Source: Bacteroides mediterraneensis (GTDB lineage: Bacteria; Bacteroidota; Bacteroidia; Bacteroidales; Bacteroidaceae). From it: 64,000 nucleotides of DNA. The notes beneath the pieces were generated by a model. The model worked only from the letters and a program-made list of their open reading frames with translations. It ran no database searches and was not told the origin of the DNA. Below, one piece after another: positions 42,245 through 51,544 of the stretch. Position 1 is the first letter of the stretch, and every line of letters begins with the position of its first letter. Made by a program: the position numbers and the translations under genes. The stretch spans positions 1,824,919 through 1,888,918 of the forward strand of contig NZ_LT635783.1 in the NCBI RefSeq assembly GCF_900128455.1. Direction: 5' to 3'.

Positions 42245-42715
42245 TTATAGTTCAATTACTTTATTTAGTGAATTTATAAGAGAAGGCGAAGCAATCTCAC
42301 CAATTTCTTTTAAAGGTTTCAAATCATTTCGATTAATCAGTTCACTTAATTGAGCCTTATCGTATGCTGCATATACATACCCTAATTCATGCATGCGCAT
42401 TGCTGTTGCCATCTGATGATCGTTACGATGTTCTTTTAGAGAGGCTAATCTTGGAACAATGATTATCGGTTTTTTTTGTTTTAGCGCCGAAATAATAGTA
42501 CCCATACCTGCGTGTGCAATTATTAGTCTGGCTTTTTTAAAATATTGGTCGAACTCATCAGGCGGTAGAAAATCGACTGTTTTAATGTTCTGTGCTTGAT
42601 AATTAGTTTGGATTGTTTGGCAAATGACTTCTTCTTCTGTATCCTTACACAATTCGTCAAGCATTTTTACAAACCTGTCAAATGGAGCTTGTGTTCCTAT
42701 TGTTGCAAATATCAT
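42245..42715 (-). CDS. PssE/Alg13-like glycosyltransferase subunit
   Basis: A 156-residue protein with the Alg13/PssE pattern: [19 protein letters not shown] at the start and the sugar-nucleotide binding segment [20 protein letters not shown] (about 64-83), then [19 protein letters not shown]. It forms the catalytic, donor-binding half of a split GT-B glycosyltransferase. The membrane-anchored partner is the gene 18 bp upstream. Pairs of this type often add glucuronate or N-acetylglucosamine; the neighbouring UDP-glucose dehydrogenase makes glucuronate plausible. Confidence 0.88.
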   Translation of the reverse strand: MIFATIGTQAPFDRFVKMLDELCKDTEEEVICQTIQTNYQAQNIKTVDFLPPDEFDQYFKKARLIIAHAGMGTIISALKQKKPIIIVPRLASLKEHRNDHQMATAMRMHELGYVYAAYDKAQLSELINRNDLKPLKEIGEIASPSLINSLNKVIEL

Positions 42716-42733
42716 GTGTGTTTCTTTTTAGAT

Positions 42734-43183
42734 TTAACCAATTACATTTCCCATGAATTGAACCTTTTCAGTTTCTAATTCTTTCCATTGAGTGTAAGTG
42801 TGAGTCGCAAATTTAGATGCCACACGCCCACATAGTGACAAATGATTCACATTGGCAATACTGTCTACCCAGATAGTTTTTTTTCTTAAGCAAAAGGCTG
42901 CAAATAAAACGATAAGCCCAGGAGCAGCTCCTGTAGTGATTATGACATCTGGTTTTTCTTGTCTTATTAATTTTAGGTCATGAAAAAAGGCCGGAAATAA
43001 TTTATACCAGTTCCATCGGCTAAATTCTAATAATTTATGGAAGGTATGATTGGGTACCATTGTTGCACACTTTTCATGCGTAGATAGATATGATATTTCA
43101 TATTTATTTTCTAGGCCCTTCATAATACGTAAGAGTTGTACCCAATGTCCTCCAATTGAAGCTACGGCTAATATTTTTTTCAT
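42734..43183 (-). CDS. PssD/Alg14-like glycosyltransferase subunit
   Basis: A 149-residue protein with KKILAVASIGGHWVQLLRI at the N-terminus, the Alg14/PssD hallmark, followed by DVIITTGAAPGLIVLFAAF and KTIWVDSIANVNHLS. It would bind the inner membrane and the lipid-linked acceptor, recruiting the PssE-like subunit. The two genes together make one functional transferase. A 106-bp gap separates it from the upstream glycosyltransferase gene. Confidence 0.87.
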   Translation of the reverse strand: MKKILAVASIGGHWVQLLRIMKGLENKYEISYLSTHEKCATMVPNHTFHKLLEFSRWNWYKLFPAFFHDLKLIRQEKPDVIITTGAAPGLIVLFAAFCLRKKTIWVDSIANVNHLSLCGRVASKFATHTYTQWKELETEKVQFMGNVIG

Positions 43184-43289
43184 TTTTTTGTTATAGTCAA
43201 AATCTCATTGATTAATTTTGAGATTGAAGCGTGTTTTTATTGTAAATTTTTTCTATCTTTTTACGAAATTGATAGAATATTATGTTATG

Positions 43290-44267
43290 TTAACTGTACA
43301 ATTTCCCTTTGATAAATTTGAATATATTTTTGGGAAATGTGTATACTATGATATAAGTTAAAATACGTCTGAATTTTGATTGTTGATATTTATTTAATTC
43401 TCTACATTTTGTTTTATAGAATGATCTGTCGATGGATGTGTATGCCATGTTCCAAATATATCCTAATAGTTTTGGCCTTTTATTTTTGCACCATGCTTTA
43501 TAAGCGCCTTCTGAGATTCCCCATTTATCGAAGTCTGACATCATATTTGGAACTCCAACAAACATATACAGCGGCCATTTTGCAGAAAAATCTCTATTTA
43601 AAGGGTTTCTTTGTATTTCCATTGGCAGATTAATATATAAGCATGATGTTTTTGCTTCTAATTTTTTTGTCCCCATCAAAATAATAGCTAAGAACTCATA
43701 TCCGTAGTGGGATGGTGAAAAGTAATTTTTGCCTTTATTCCATGCATCTAATCTAAATACAATAGATGATATAAATCCTAAATCAATAGTAAAGCGATCT
43801 ATTAATTGGGGCAAAGTAATTTGTAGAGTCATTGATTCATATTGAGTATTTTTTACTCCTAAATCTTTGATTCCATATATTGTATCTTTTCCATAGAGTC
43901 TATTAATATGAATGATTCCTATTGTTTCCTGTTCATTTAGGGTGTTAAGTAAATAGTCTATCAAAAATGGATATGGAAGGTCATCATCTCCCCATATAAT
44001 GACATATTCACTAGTACACTTTTCTACAGAACGAATAATGCTTTCTCCAACTTCGGCATATTGATTATAATAATAATATTCAATAAAAGTATTTTCTTTG
44101 CACAAATTTTTCATGTAGGTGTCTGTATTATCGTTGCAGCAATTTGCACATACCACAAATTGGATATTTTCAATATTTCTTTTAATTTGTGGAAGAAATA
44201 CTTCAATTGTCCGTCTTAAATATTCATAGCGATTGAGAGTTGGAATTACAATTGATAACTTTTTCAT
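43290..44267 (-). CDS. Family 2 glycosyltransferase
   Basis: A 325-residue GT-A transferase. The N-terminus reads LSIVIPTLNRYEYLRRTIEVF, and the metal-binding DxD-like motif is in YVIIWGDDDLPYPFL (about 89-103). The C-terminal third is basic and helical and may touch the membrane (RRILTYIIVYTFPKNIFKFI). Donor and acceptor are unknown. AT-rich, like all genes from about 42 to 57 kb. Confidence 0.85.
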   Translation of the reverse strand: MKKLSIVIPTLNRYEYLRRTIEVFLPQIKRNIENIQFVVCANCCNDNTDTYMKNLCKENTFIEYYYYNQYAEVGESIIRSVEKCTSEYVIIWGDDDLPYPFLIDYLLNTLNEQETIGIIHINRLYGKDTIYGIKDLGVKNTQYESMTLQITLPQLIDRFTIDLGFISSIVFRLDAWNKGKNYFSPSHYGYEFLAIILMGTKKLEAKTSCLYINLPMEIQRNPLNRDFSAKWPLYMFVGVPNMMSDFDKWGISEGAYKAWCKNKRPKLLGYIWNMAYTSIDRSFYKTKCRELNKYQQSKFRRILTYIIVYTFPKNIFKFIKGKLYS

Positions 44268-44270
44268 ATC

Positions 44271-44675
44271 TTATAATTTATATGCTATTGTATCAGAGGG
44301 ATCATACAACATATCTGTATATGCGAGAACAATAAATTTATCAGGACCTGTATTGATGAAGTCATGAGCAATATTATTAGGGACAAATACACTTTTTGCC
44401 TCTTCTAACGACATTGGGATTTCCAAACGCTCATGTGTTTTAATATCTTCTAAACGTAATGTTGCATTTCCTTCTATGACAGTGAACCATTCAACTGCCT
44501 TAGGGTGATAATGTCCTCCTTTTATTTCTCCGGGTAGTCCCATTGTTAAATATACTTCTCCTGTATGATTAGGTATATTTTCCTCTGTTCCTGTTATTGC
44601 TTTAAAAAACCATCCTCGTTCATCCTTAATGAGACGACGGGGAATTATTTTTATTTGATCTTTGAGCGTAGCCAT
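44271..44675 (-). CDS. Sugar-nucleotide cupin (WxcM/RmlC-like)
   Basis: A 134-residue cupin. The motif GGHYHPKAVEWFTVIEG (about 53-69) gives the His/Glu set, and the end is VPNNIAHDFINTGPDKF. It resembles sugar 3,4-ketoisomerases and RmlC-like 3,5-epimerases. It lies 3 bp upstream of a GT gene and 2 bp after a reductase gene, in a run with rfbF and rfbG. So it probably acts on a CDP-linked 4-keto-6-deoxysugar, by inference. Confidence 0.8.
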   Translation of the reverse strand: MATLKDQIKIIPRRLIKDERGWFFKAITGTEENIPNHTGEVYLTMGLPGEIKGGHYHPKAVEWFTVIEGNATLRLEDIKTHERLEIPMSLEEAKSVFVPNNIAHDFINTGPDKFIVLAYTDMLYDPSDTIAYKL

Positions 44676-44677
44676 TT

Positions 44678-45568
44678 TTAATATTTGTTGATTATGTCTT
44701 TTATTTTTGTTTTAGCTTCAAATCCAATAGCTTCCTTTAATTTATTTCCATTAAGTGCTAAAAATTTCATACCTACATCTGCTCTTTGAACAGTACCAAA
44801 ACAATTCGTAGGTACACTTTTCCCCATACAGTGATGAATTAAAGTGACTATTTCTTTTACAGTTAATGTTTCTTTACCTTCTATGTTATAGATTCCATTG
44901 GGGAGCTTCTTATTAACTGCAAGGTGGATGAGGCGAGGAACTTCGTTTACGTAAATATATTGCCGTGTTTGATCTCCTGCTGTAAAATGGAGTTCTTCAT
45001 TGTTTTTGATAGCATTAATAGTATATGGTATAAGGCGAAGTGGGTTCTCTTTTTCACCGTATATTGTAGGAATTATGAAATGCCAATGTGTAAATTCATG
45101 TTTGTAGGAGCTTATGAAGCGTGTAAGCATCCGTTTTGAAACAGCGTAGTCATTGGGGGCTTCACACAATGAGGTTATAATATCTTCTTCGGTGAATGAT
45201 TTTTGTTCTTTAGTTTGACCCATTTCAAATACTGACCCAAATGATACAAATATTCCTTTATAGCCATTTACCTTAAGATCATCACATAGATTGACAGGTA
45301 CTGTCACATTTAAGGCATATACTATATAGGCGCTTTCATGAAGATTACTTTGGATACCGGCACCTGAGGCATAAATTATTATATCAGATTTTAACAGTTC
45401 TGAATAGTCTATTTTGTCAGATAAAAGATTTATCTGATAAAAATGGTTATATTCATGTCCTTGAGGAGCATCCAAACCATACATATCAAGATTCCATTTT
45501 TGCTCGTTGCAATATTTTGCCATTGCAACAGAGAGGAAACCATTTGTTCCTATTATAGATATTTTCAT
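44678..45568 (-). CDS. NAD-dependent epimerase/reductase for a CDP-sugar
   Basis: A 296-residue short-chain dehydrogenase of the sugar-nucleotide kind. NAD motif IIGTNGFLSVAMAKYC (5-20), a Ser in GIFVSFGSVFEMGQ and YxxxK in NDYAVSKRMLTRF. The first Gly-rich loop is a little degenerate (GTNGFLS). It overlaps the rfbG gene by 4 bp. With rfbF and rfbG it should reduce or epimerise CDP-4-keto-6-deoxyglucose; the product might be a CDP-6-deoxyhexose. No rfbH-type 3-dehydratase is present, so a 3,6-dideoxy sugar is less likely. Confidence 0.8.
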   Translation of the reverse strand: MKISIIGTNGFLSVAMAKYCNEQKWNLDMYGLDAPQGHEYNHFYQINLLSDKIDYSELLKSDIIIYASGAGIQSNLHESAYIVYALNVTVPVNLCDDLKVNGYKGIFVSFGSVFEMGQTKEQKSFTEEDIITSLCEAPNDYAVSKRMLTRFISSYKHEFTHWHFIIPTIYGEKENPLRLIPYTINAIKNNEELHFTAGDQTRQYIYVNEVPRLIHLAVNKKLPNGIYNIEGKETLTVKEIVTLIHHCMGKSVPTNCFGTVQRADVGMKFLALNGNKLKEAIGFEAKTKIKDIINKY

Positions 45569-46653
45569 TTTTTCCCGTAATTAATATATTTTGATATTTG
45601 TTCTATACACATTCCGTATATATCATCCGTTTCACGATATTTTTTATACCATTCAACGACAAGTTCTATGCATTGCTCTATGTTCATTCTAGGTTCCCAT
45701 CCTAGTTTGACCTGAGCTTTTGTGATGTCAAGCATTAGTAACTTGGCTTCGTGTAAAGCATTAGGATCGCTTATGTCATGTAATTCTCCAGAGCCATAGT
45801 TCTTGATGACTAAGGAGGCTACATCCCATACAGAAGTTACGCTTTCCATTCGAGGTCCAAAGTTCCATCCTTCACAATATTGAGTTGGTGATTCCCACAT
45901 TTTCATTGCTAACAACATATAGCCACTAAGCGGTTCAAGTACATGTTGCCAAGGGCGGATGGAGTAAGGAGACCGAATATTAATGGGATTATTTGATTCA
46001 AGAGCTTTTATACAGTCGGGAATAATTCTATCTAATGCCCAATCTCCACCTCCAATTACATTTCCAGCTCTAACACTTGCAAGACTTTTACCATGCTTTT
46101 CATATTGTTCAGGATTAAAAAAACTACGTCTCCATGAACTAATTGCTATTTCACAACATCCCTTTGAAGAACTATAAGGGTCATATCCTCCCATTGGTTC
46201 ATTCTCTCGATACCCCCATATTTGTTCTTTATTTTCATAACATTTATCTGTTGTAATCATAATGCCAACCTTTACACTTTCAGTACTTCGAATGGCTTCC
46301 ATTATGTGGATAGTTCCCATAACATTTGTTTCATAGGTTTCTACAGGGATATCGTAGCTAAGTCGTACTAATGGTTGGGCTGCCAAATGAAATACTATTT
46401 CAGGTTGGTATTGTTTGAATATTTCTTTTATTTTTTCTCCATTACGAATGTCTGCTCGAATATCTGCTTTTATTCGTTTCCCGATTCCTGAAAGTACATA
46501 ATTATCTCGTTCTGTAAAAGGTTCGTTTGCAACACCAATTACTTCTGCTCCTAGTTCGTGCAGCCAAATAGAAAGCCATGAACCTTTAAAACCTGTATGT
46601 CCAGTTACAAGTACCCGTTTCCCCTGAAAGAAATTATTGAATATATCTACCAT
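45565..46653 (-). CDS. rfbG: CDP-glucose 4,6-dehydratase
   Basis: A 362-residue dehydratase from the ATG at 46653 (MVDIFNNFFQGKRVLVTG). The NAD motif is VTGHTGFKGSWLSIWLHELG, then VFHLAAQPLVRLSY, the catalytic Thr/Asp-Lys in IMITTDKCYENKE, and YxxxK in YDPYSSSKGCCEI. The late segment PWQHVLEPLSGYMLL is typical of RfbG. It makes CDP-4-keto-6-deoxy-D-glucose. It lies 76 bp after the rfbF gene. Confidence 0.93.
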   Translation of the reverse strand: MVDIFNNFFQGKRVLVTGHTGFKGSWLSIWLHELGAEVIGVANEPFTERDNYVLSGIGKRIKADIRADIRNGEKIKEIFKQYQPEIVFHLAAQPLVRLSYDIPVETYETNVMGTIHIMEAIRSTESVKVGIMITTDKCYENKEQIWGYRENEPMGGYDPYSSSKGCCEIAISSWRRSFFNPEQYEKHGKSLASVRAGNVIGGGDWALDRIIPDCIKALESNNPINIRSPYSIRPWQHVLEPLSGYMLLAMKMWESPTQYCEGWNFGPRMESVTSVWDVASLVIKNYGSGELHDISDPNALHEAKLLMLDITKAQVKLGWEPRMNIEQCIELVVEWYKKYRETDDIYGMCIEQISKYINYGKK

Positions 46654-46729
46654 GATTGACGATTTTAGTTTCTTGAAGACTAGCAAGAATAAATATTTTT
46701 ATATAAGAAAAATAGATGATATTTAGTTT

Positions 46730-47509
46730 TTACCAGATTTTCCATGGAGCATTATTCTCACTCCACATTTTTTCTAAATCCATGTTGTCTTTAAGCATGT
46801 CCATAGGCTTCCAGAAACCTGTATGTTTATAAGCATGCATATCTCCTTTTGCTGCTATATTTTGTAAAGGTTCACGCTCAAACATAATAGGATCCGCATT
46901 TTCAGGAAGATAATTAAATATGCTTGGTTCACATACAAAGAATCCAGCATTTATCCAGTTACCTTCTCCATCTGGTTTTTCTTCAAATGAAAGAACTGTG
47001 TTTGTCTTAGGGTCAATGTGGACAGACCCAAATCTACCAGCTGGTTTATATACAGTCATTGATAATGCTTTCCCGCTTTCATTATGTGCTTTGATTGTAT
47101 CTTGGATGTTCAGGTCTGCTACTCCATCACCATAAGTTAGACAAAATTGTTCATTTTCAATATATTTTTGAATCCTTTTAAGTCTTCCAGCTGTCATTGT
47201 ATTTAGTCCTGTGTCTACCATCGTAACTTTCCAGTTTTCTGAATGGTTTTCTAAAAGTTGAACAGAATTGTTTGACAAATCAACTGTTACATCTGTATTG
47301 TGCAAAAAATAATTCATAAAATATTCTTTTATGACATACCCTTTATAGCCACAACAAATTATAAATTCATTTATTCCATAAGATGAATAAATTTTCATAA
47401 TATGCCAAAGTATAGGTTTACCTCCTATTTCAATCATAGGTTTAGGCATATACTGTGTTTTTTCACTAAAGCGTGTACCAAGACCGCCTGCAAAGATTAC
47501 TGCTTTCAT
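46730..47509 (-). CDS. rfbF: Glucose-1-phosphate cytidylyltransferase
   Basis: A 259-residue nucleotidyltransferase: AVIFAGGLGTRFSEKT (3-18), PKPMIEIGGKPILWHIMKIY, and the metal-binding TYGDGVADLNI (about 124-134). The later stretches GNWINAGFFVCEPSIF and KHTGFWKPMDMLKD are typical of RfbF. It makes CDP-glucose from CTP and glucose-1-phosphate, first step of the CDP-deoxysugar branch. It is 12 bp downstream of the broken acyltransferase gene. Confidence 0.95.
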   Translation of the reverse strand: MKAVIFAGGLGTRFSEKTQYMPKPMIEIGGKPILWHIMKIYSSYGINEFIICCGYKGYVIKEYFMNYFLHNTDVTVDLSNNSVQLLENHSENWKVTMVDTGLNTMTAGRLKRIQKYIENEQFCLTYGDGVADLNIQDTIKAHNESGKALSMTVYKPAGRFGSVHIDPKTNTVLSFEEKPDGEGNWINAGFFVCEPSIFNYLPENADPIMFEREPLQNIAAKGDMHAYKHTGFWKPMDMLKDNMDLEKMWSENNAPWKIW

Positions 47510-47521
47510 ATTGCTGTTAAT

Positions 47522-48300
47522 TTATTTAGAACGTGAACCTGTAATTATTCTTAAAAATTGGGGGCATATCTTATTTAAAATAGAATATGCTATGTATGAG
47601 AATAGTATGGTAAATAAGACAAAAAAGAAAGGTAAAAAATAAAGGATGAAATTTGAATCTATTTCTATTACTTTAAAGAATCCACCTATCATGTAACCCA
47701 TAAAAGGTTCATGAAAAACATAAATAAAAAATGAAGCAACGGCTATTTTATATAGCCATTTAAGATTATATATTTTTATTGCTCTATAAAGAATAGTATA
47801 TAACATTATGGAATTTGGTATAATGAAATAATTCATGGCCAAATTATATTGAATATTATATATGTAACATAATATTACGATTATAAAACTTAGTAACCAG
47901 ATAATAACTAATTTTAAAAAAGGTAATGAATTATTGATGCGTTGAAATATATTATATGAAGGGACTATTGAAAAATAAGCTCCAGATATAAAAAAGAATA
48001 GGCCGGTACTAGATATCCCGCTACTATAAAAAGGATAAAATAAATAAATAATACCAATAAATAATATAAGCCATTGTTTGAATAATTTTATCAGATAAGA
48101 TATTAAAGGGGTTAATAAAACCATAACAATCAAATCTCTTAAAAACCAAAGTGTTGATAATATTGGTGCTCCGTCTCTAATATCCCAAAACATTCTTATA
48201 TAATCGATAACTGTAAAATCGGCAATATATTTTAGTTTAGTACCTGTAAAATAATGTTCTAATCCTAATATGACTTGTAGAAAAAATGGAATAAAGAAGC
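47522..48300 (-). pseudogene. Acyltransferase family 3 gene, 3' part (split by IS21-type element)
   Basis: This is the C-terminal part of an integral-membrane O-acyltransferase (about 258 residues, many hydrophobic spans such as LKLVIIWLLSFIIVILCYIY). The reading frame is cut at 48300 by the insertion element and continues in the 5' part at 51124-51426. Without the element and one copy of the 5-bp duplication GAAGC, the two parts join in frame (TLWGF-FIPFFLQ) and give about 358 residues, a normal length. The enzyme would O-acetylate the polysaccharide; it should now be inactive. Confidence 0.9.
48296..48300. repeat. Left target-site duplication GAAGC
   Basis: GAAGC at 48296-48300 is matched by GAAGC at 51124-51128, directly flanking the element ends. 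Confidence 0.85.
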
Positions 48301-48382
48301 TGCTGAAAACGGTTGATATCCGTTCACCCAAAACGGTGATATCCGTTCACTTTTCATACTCTTTACCTATGGCGATGCAAAT

Positions 48383-49138
48383 TTATTGATTTTCGTCTGT
48401 AACGTTGCAGTTTTGATGTCTTTTTTGACGTAAACTGCTGCCTTGTAGCTCGAAGCGCACACTTGTGTGTACCAACCTGTCTAATATTGCATCAGCTGCA
48501 GTCGTGTTGCCTTTCATCACATCGTACCAGTTGGCAACCGGCAGTTGTGATATGATGATCGTAGCTTTTTGTCCATGGCGGTCTTCTATAATCTCCATAA
48601 AGTCAAGTAACTGTTGTCCGTCAAGAACTTTCATGCCGAAGTCGTCCAGTATAAGCAGGTCAGTCTGTGCCAGCTTGGCGAAGAAACGATGCAGGGTACT
48701 GGATATACGGGCAAGGCTTATTTCCTCGAAGAGCCTGTACAGGTTATAATAAGCAACCTTATATCCGTTCATGCAGGCCTGATGACCAAACGCTGTACCC
48801 AACCAGCTTTTACCGGTACCGGCAGCACCCGTAATAAGTATGGATACCCCGTTTTTCACATAGTCACAAGTGGCGAGATTAAGCACTTTCTGCTTGTCCA
48901 CGCCACGCTTGCTGTCATAGATAACTTCGCTTATGGATGCCTGATAACGGAAGTGTGCTTTTTTTATCAGACGGGCATTCCGGCTTTGATTCCGGTTATC
49001 CAGTTCAGCCTGTATAAGCAGTTGCAGACCGTCTTTCAAGGAGAGCGACTCTGCCTGTCGCGTCTCCTGCATGGTAGCCCAGTAATGGGCCATTCCAGGC
49101 ATCTTAAGGTTTCTTAGAGCATTGATAATTTCATCCAT
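48383..49138 (-). CDS. istB: IS21 helper ATPase IstB
   Basis: A 251-residue AAA+ ATPase of the IstB type. Walker A is ITGAAGTGKSWLGTAFGHQA (about 102-121), and Walker B is DLLILDDFGMKVLDGQQ (about 160-176). The N-terminal helix-rich part (LRNLKMPGMAHYWATMQETR) interacts with DNA. IstB stimulates IstA and helps choose the target site. It lies 29 bp downstream of istA. Frame intact. Confidence 0.95.
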   Translation of the reverse strand: MDEIINALRNLKMPGMAHYWATMQETRQAESLSLKDGLQLLIQAELDNRNQSRNARLIKKAHFRYQASISEVIYDSKRGVDKQKVLNLATCDYVKNGVSILITGAAGTGKSWLGTAFGHQACMNGYKVAYYNLYRLFEEISLARISSTLHRFFAKLAQTDLLILDDFGMKVLDGQQLLDFMEIIEDRHGQKATIIISQLPVANWYDVMKGNTTAADAILDRLVHTSVRFELQGSSLRQKRHQNCNVTDENQ

Positions 49139-49167
49139 CGTTATTTGTTTTGAGTGTTAGAAGTCTG

Positions 49168-50730
49168 TCATTTGAACTGTGCTTTTCCACGGATATTACA
49201 GTGCTGCGGAGGAGCAAAGGAAGATGAAGGTTGCCCCACACCGGCACACTTGCTCTCTACCAGTAAACGGATAAAGCGATAGTTGCATCTGTCTACATTC
49301 AGGGCTGCCTCGCAGGCTTTTTGGAAAACGACCGGATCACTGCTCCTTTGCAGGTTTAGAAGCCCGTCGCAGGTCTTGTAATGAGTCTCCGGAGGCATTG
49401 TGGAAGAATAAAATATGCGGCGGATTACATCTCCCAGTATGCCGGATGCACGCTCGGCACGCTCTATGTATGATTTTGCACTCATCCCTCTGTATTCCCG
49501 GGAATTGCTTGCAAGATGCTCCTTTACGATAGTATACTTTCCCCTGTTGTAATCACGTAGGTGAGTGGCTACAAGCTCACCGTCCACATATACTTTTACC
49601 AGTGTGCGTGTATATGCGACATGTGCGGTTTTGGATATATACTGATACGGTACTGTATAATAGTGCTGGTCACGTCCAAGATAGATACAGCAGTTGGTTG
49701 ACACCTTCAAATCGGTATATGACACAATCTCAAAATCTCTGTCAGGCAGTGGCATAAGATTTGGCTTGTCTACGGCAAGGAACCGTTCCTCACGCGTGTA
49801 AGGATGCTTTTGCATGCGTTTCTGGTTGTGCGCTTTCATTTTGAGTGAGGCTGCCCGGTTAAGCTCTTCCAGTGAATGGAAGGTTTCATTGCGGAGTTCG
49901 GCAAACACACGCATATAGACAAGCCTCACGGTCCCTTCCACGTTGCTTTTATCTTTTGGGTGTGCGGGACGTGCCGGTATGATGACCGTGCCATAATGAT
50001 TGGCCATATCCTCCATTACACGGTTAAGCGAAGGCTCATATCTGTCTGTCTTGACAACGGCAGCTTTAAGGTTGTCAGGGACAAGCATCTTTGGTACGCC
50101 GCCAAGATGTTTCAGGCACTGCGTTATGGCATATACAAAGTCTTCTGTACGCTGTGAACGTACGAAGAGGATATAACCGTAGTCGCTTGCAGGCAGAGTG
50201 GCTACAAAAGCCTGACACTGGACGACCTCACCGGTTTCCATGTCAACGTATCCCATAGTATCACCGGCAAAATCGAGGAAAAGCTTTTCGCCGCCCGTAC
50301 GCATGTCGGCAAGTATGGTGGATGGCGACTCCTTCCTGGCCTCTGTGTTCTGATTGTAATGAAAACGGAACTGTGTCAGGCTGTAGTGGTCATCCGGATG
50401 CTCATTACGGTATTCCTCCCAAAGCAGCTTCAGCGTGACATGCTTGCGCTTCATCTCCTCCTGAAGATATGGAAGAAGGGCTTTGAATGTTTCAAAACGC
50501 TTGTCGCTATATGCAGGATTGCCGCCCTTGAGACGGTGCTCAAGAATGGGATCATCCAACCTGATAAGTTCATCAAGGCTCAGGCTGTCAGCGTTGACCT
50601 TGTTCATGTAGTTGTTCACTGTCTCCTTGTTCATGCCGATTATATCGGCAGCCTTGCGGTTGGAGATTCCGCTCTTCTTTAGTAGAAGAAGTTGTTTGAT
50701 CTGGCTCATATTCTTACTTTTTCCTGCCAT
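49168..50730 (-). CDS. istA: IS21 transposase IstA
   Basis: A 520-residue DDE transposase. The N-terminus has an HTH (KQLLLLKKSGISNRKAADII, about 12-31), the core has the first Asp in KLFLDFAGDTMGYVD, the second in KMLVPDNLKAAVVK, and the Glu in HPKDKSNVEGTVRLV (near 265-280), which complete the DDE triad. The C-terminal part (SNSREYRGMSAKSYIERAERA) is typical of IstA. Frame intact, so the element could still move. Confidence 0.95.
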   Translation of the reverse strand: MAGKSKNMSQIKQLLLLKKSGISNRKAADIIGMNKETVNNYMNKVNADSLSLDELIRLDDPILEHRLKGGNPAYSDKRFETFKALLPYLQEEMKRKHVTLKLLWEEYRNEHPDDHYSLTQFRFHYNQNTEARKESPSTILADMRTGGEKLFLDFAGDTMGYVDMETGEVVQCQAFVATLPASDYGYILFVRSQRTEDFVYAITQCLKHLGGVPKMLVPDNLKAAVVKTDRYEPSLNRVMEDMANHYGTVIIPARPAHPKDKSNVEGTVRLVYMRVFAELRNETFHSLEELNRAASLKMKAHNQKRMQKHPYTREERFLAVDKPNLMPLPDRDFEIVSYTDLKVSTNCCIYLGRDQHYYTVPYQYISKTAHVAYTRTLVKVYVDGELVATHLRDYNRGKYTIVKEHLASNSREYRGMSAKSYIERAERASGILGDVIRRIFYSSTMPPETHYKTCDGLLNLQRSSDPVVFQKACEAALNVDRCNYRFIRLLVESKCAGVGQPSSSFAPPQHCNIRGKAQFK

Positions 50731-51123
50731 AGTCGTATTGTATGAAGATTGTTTTCTGCATACAAGATACGGGAAAAGAGTAGCAAGTGAACGGACATGC
50801 TCCGTTTTTTATGCAGGCATTGTCGTTTCTGTGAGAAGGTGAACGGATATGCTCCGTTTTTCGAATGTAAACAACTGATTATTGTATCATTACATTCTTA
50901 TCTCTGAACGGATATACTCCGATTTCTGTATACTAAAACGGACATTTTATCGTAATCCAAAACCACTGAACGGATATGCTCCGTTTTTTATGGCGTTTTG
51001 TGGCGTTTTTAGCTGAAATGAACGGATATACTCCGTTTTTCAGGCACTTTTCAAGGCCAATTTAGCGGTAAAACTGGATGGATTAAGCCGTTCAGAGTGG
51101 GTGGGGATGCTCCGTTTTCGGCA

Positions 51124-51426
51124 GAAGCCCCATAAAGTCCAAAATATATAGGGGATAAATAGTGTTCTAAATCGAGATTTAAGTTTGTTTTTAAAAGTAT
51201 CTTTTTTTAAAAAGAAAAGGAAACCACTTAAGAAGAAAAAGATAGGTACTGCATTTTGTACTAAAATTCTTGTGGTTATTTGCATCCATAAATCAAATGA
51301 TTCTGTATTTATAGATGATGGTAAGTATTTTCTGAAATCAGCATGAATAAAGATTACTAATAATATGGATAAACCCTTTAGTAATGTTATACTTTTGCTT
51401 TCATCTTGTGATAATTTTATAGCCAT
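51124..51426 (-). pseudogene. Acyltransferase family 3 gene, 5' part (split by IS21-type element)
   Basis: The first 101 residues of the acyltransferase: SITLLKGLSILLVIFIHADFR with the family His in the first span, then NAVPIFFFLSGFLFFLKKD and RFRTLFIPYIFWTLWGF. The frame runs on into the element for 28 further codons and stops at 51040. The 3' part is at 47522-48300. Translation of this fragment alone gives a membrane stub without a complete active site. Confidence 0.9.
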
Positions 51427-51544
51427 AAATAGTCAGTATTAACTTTGATAAATATTTGACTTTCAATAAGAGTTATAACTGATATGTGAGTTTAATCTAA
51501 TTTATAAGAATTTCTTTGGAGAAATTTAAAGTAATATGTCATTA

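Larger units (their letters stand above)
48301..51123 (-). mobile_element. IS21-family insertion sequence, 2823 bp
   Basis: Ends are TGCTGAAAACGG (left) and, on the complement, TGCCGAAAACGG (right), giving the 5'-TG...CA-3' termini of IS21 elements. It carries istA and istB on the minus strand. Sub-terminal transposase-binding-like repeats occur at both ends: five copies close to GAACGGATATGCTCCGTTTT at 50789, 50841, 50906, 50968 and 51020, and two shorter related sites at about 48308 and 48330. It is flanked by GAAGC on both sides and sits inside the acyltransferase gene. Confidence 0.93.

Noticed and set aside
40301-42300. Possible pseudogene status of ugd copy 2
   Set aside because: The frame is intact with all catalytic residues, so both copies are kept as genes.
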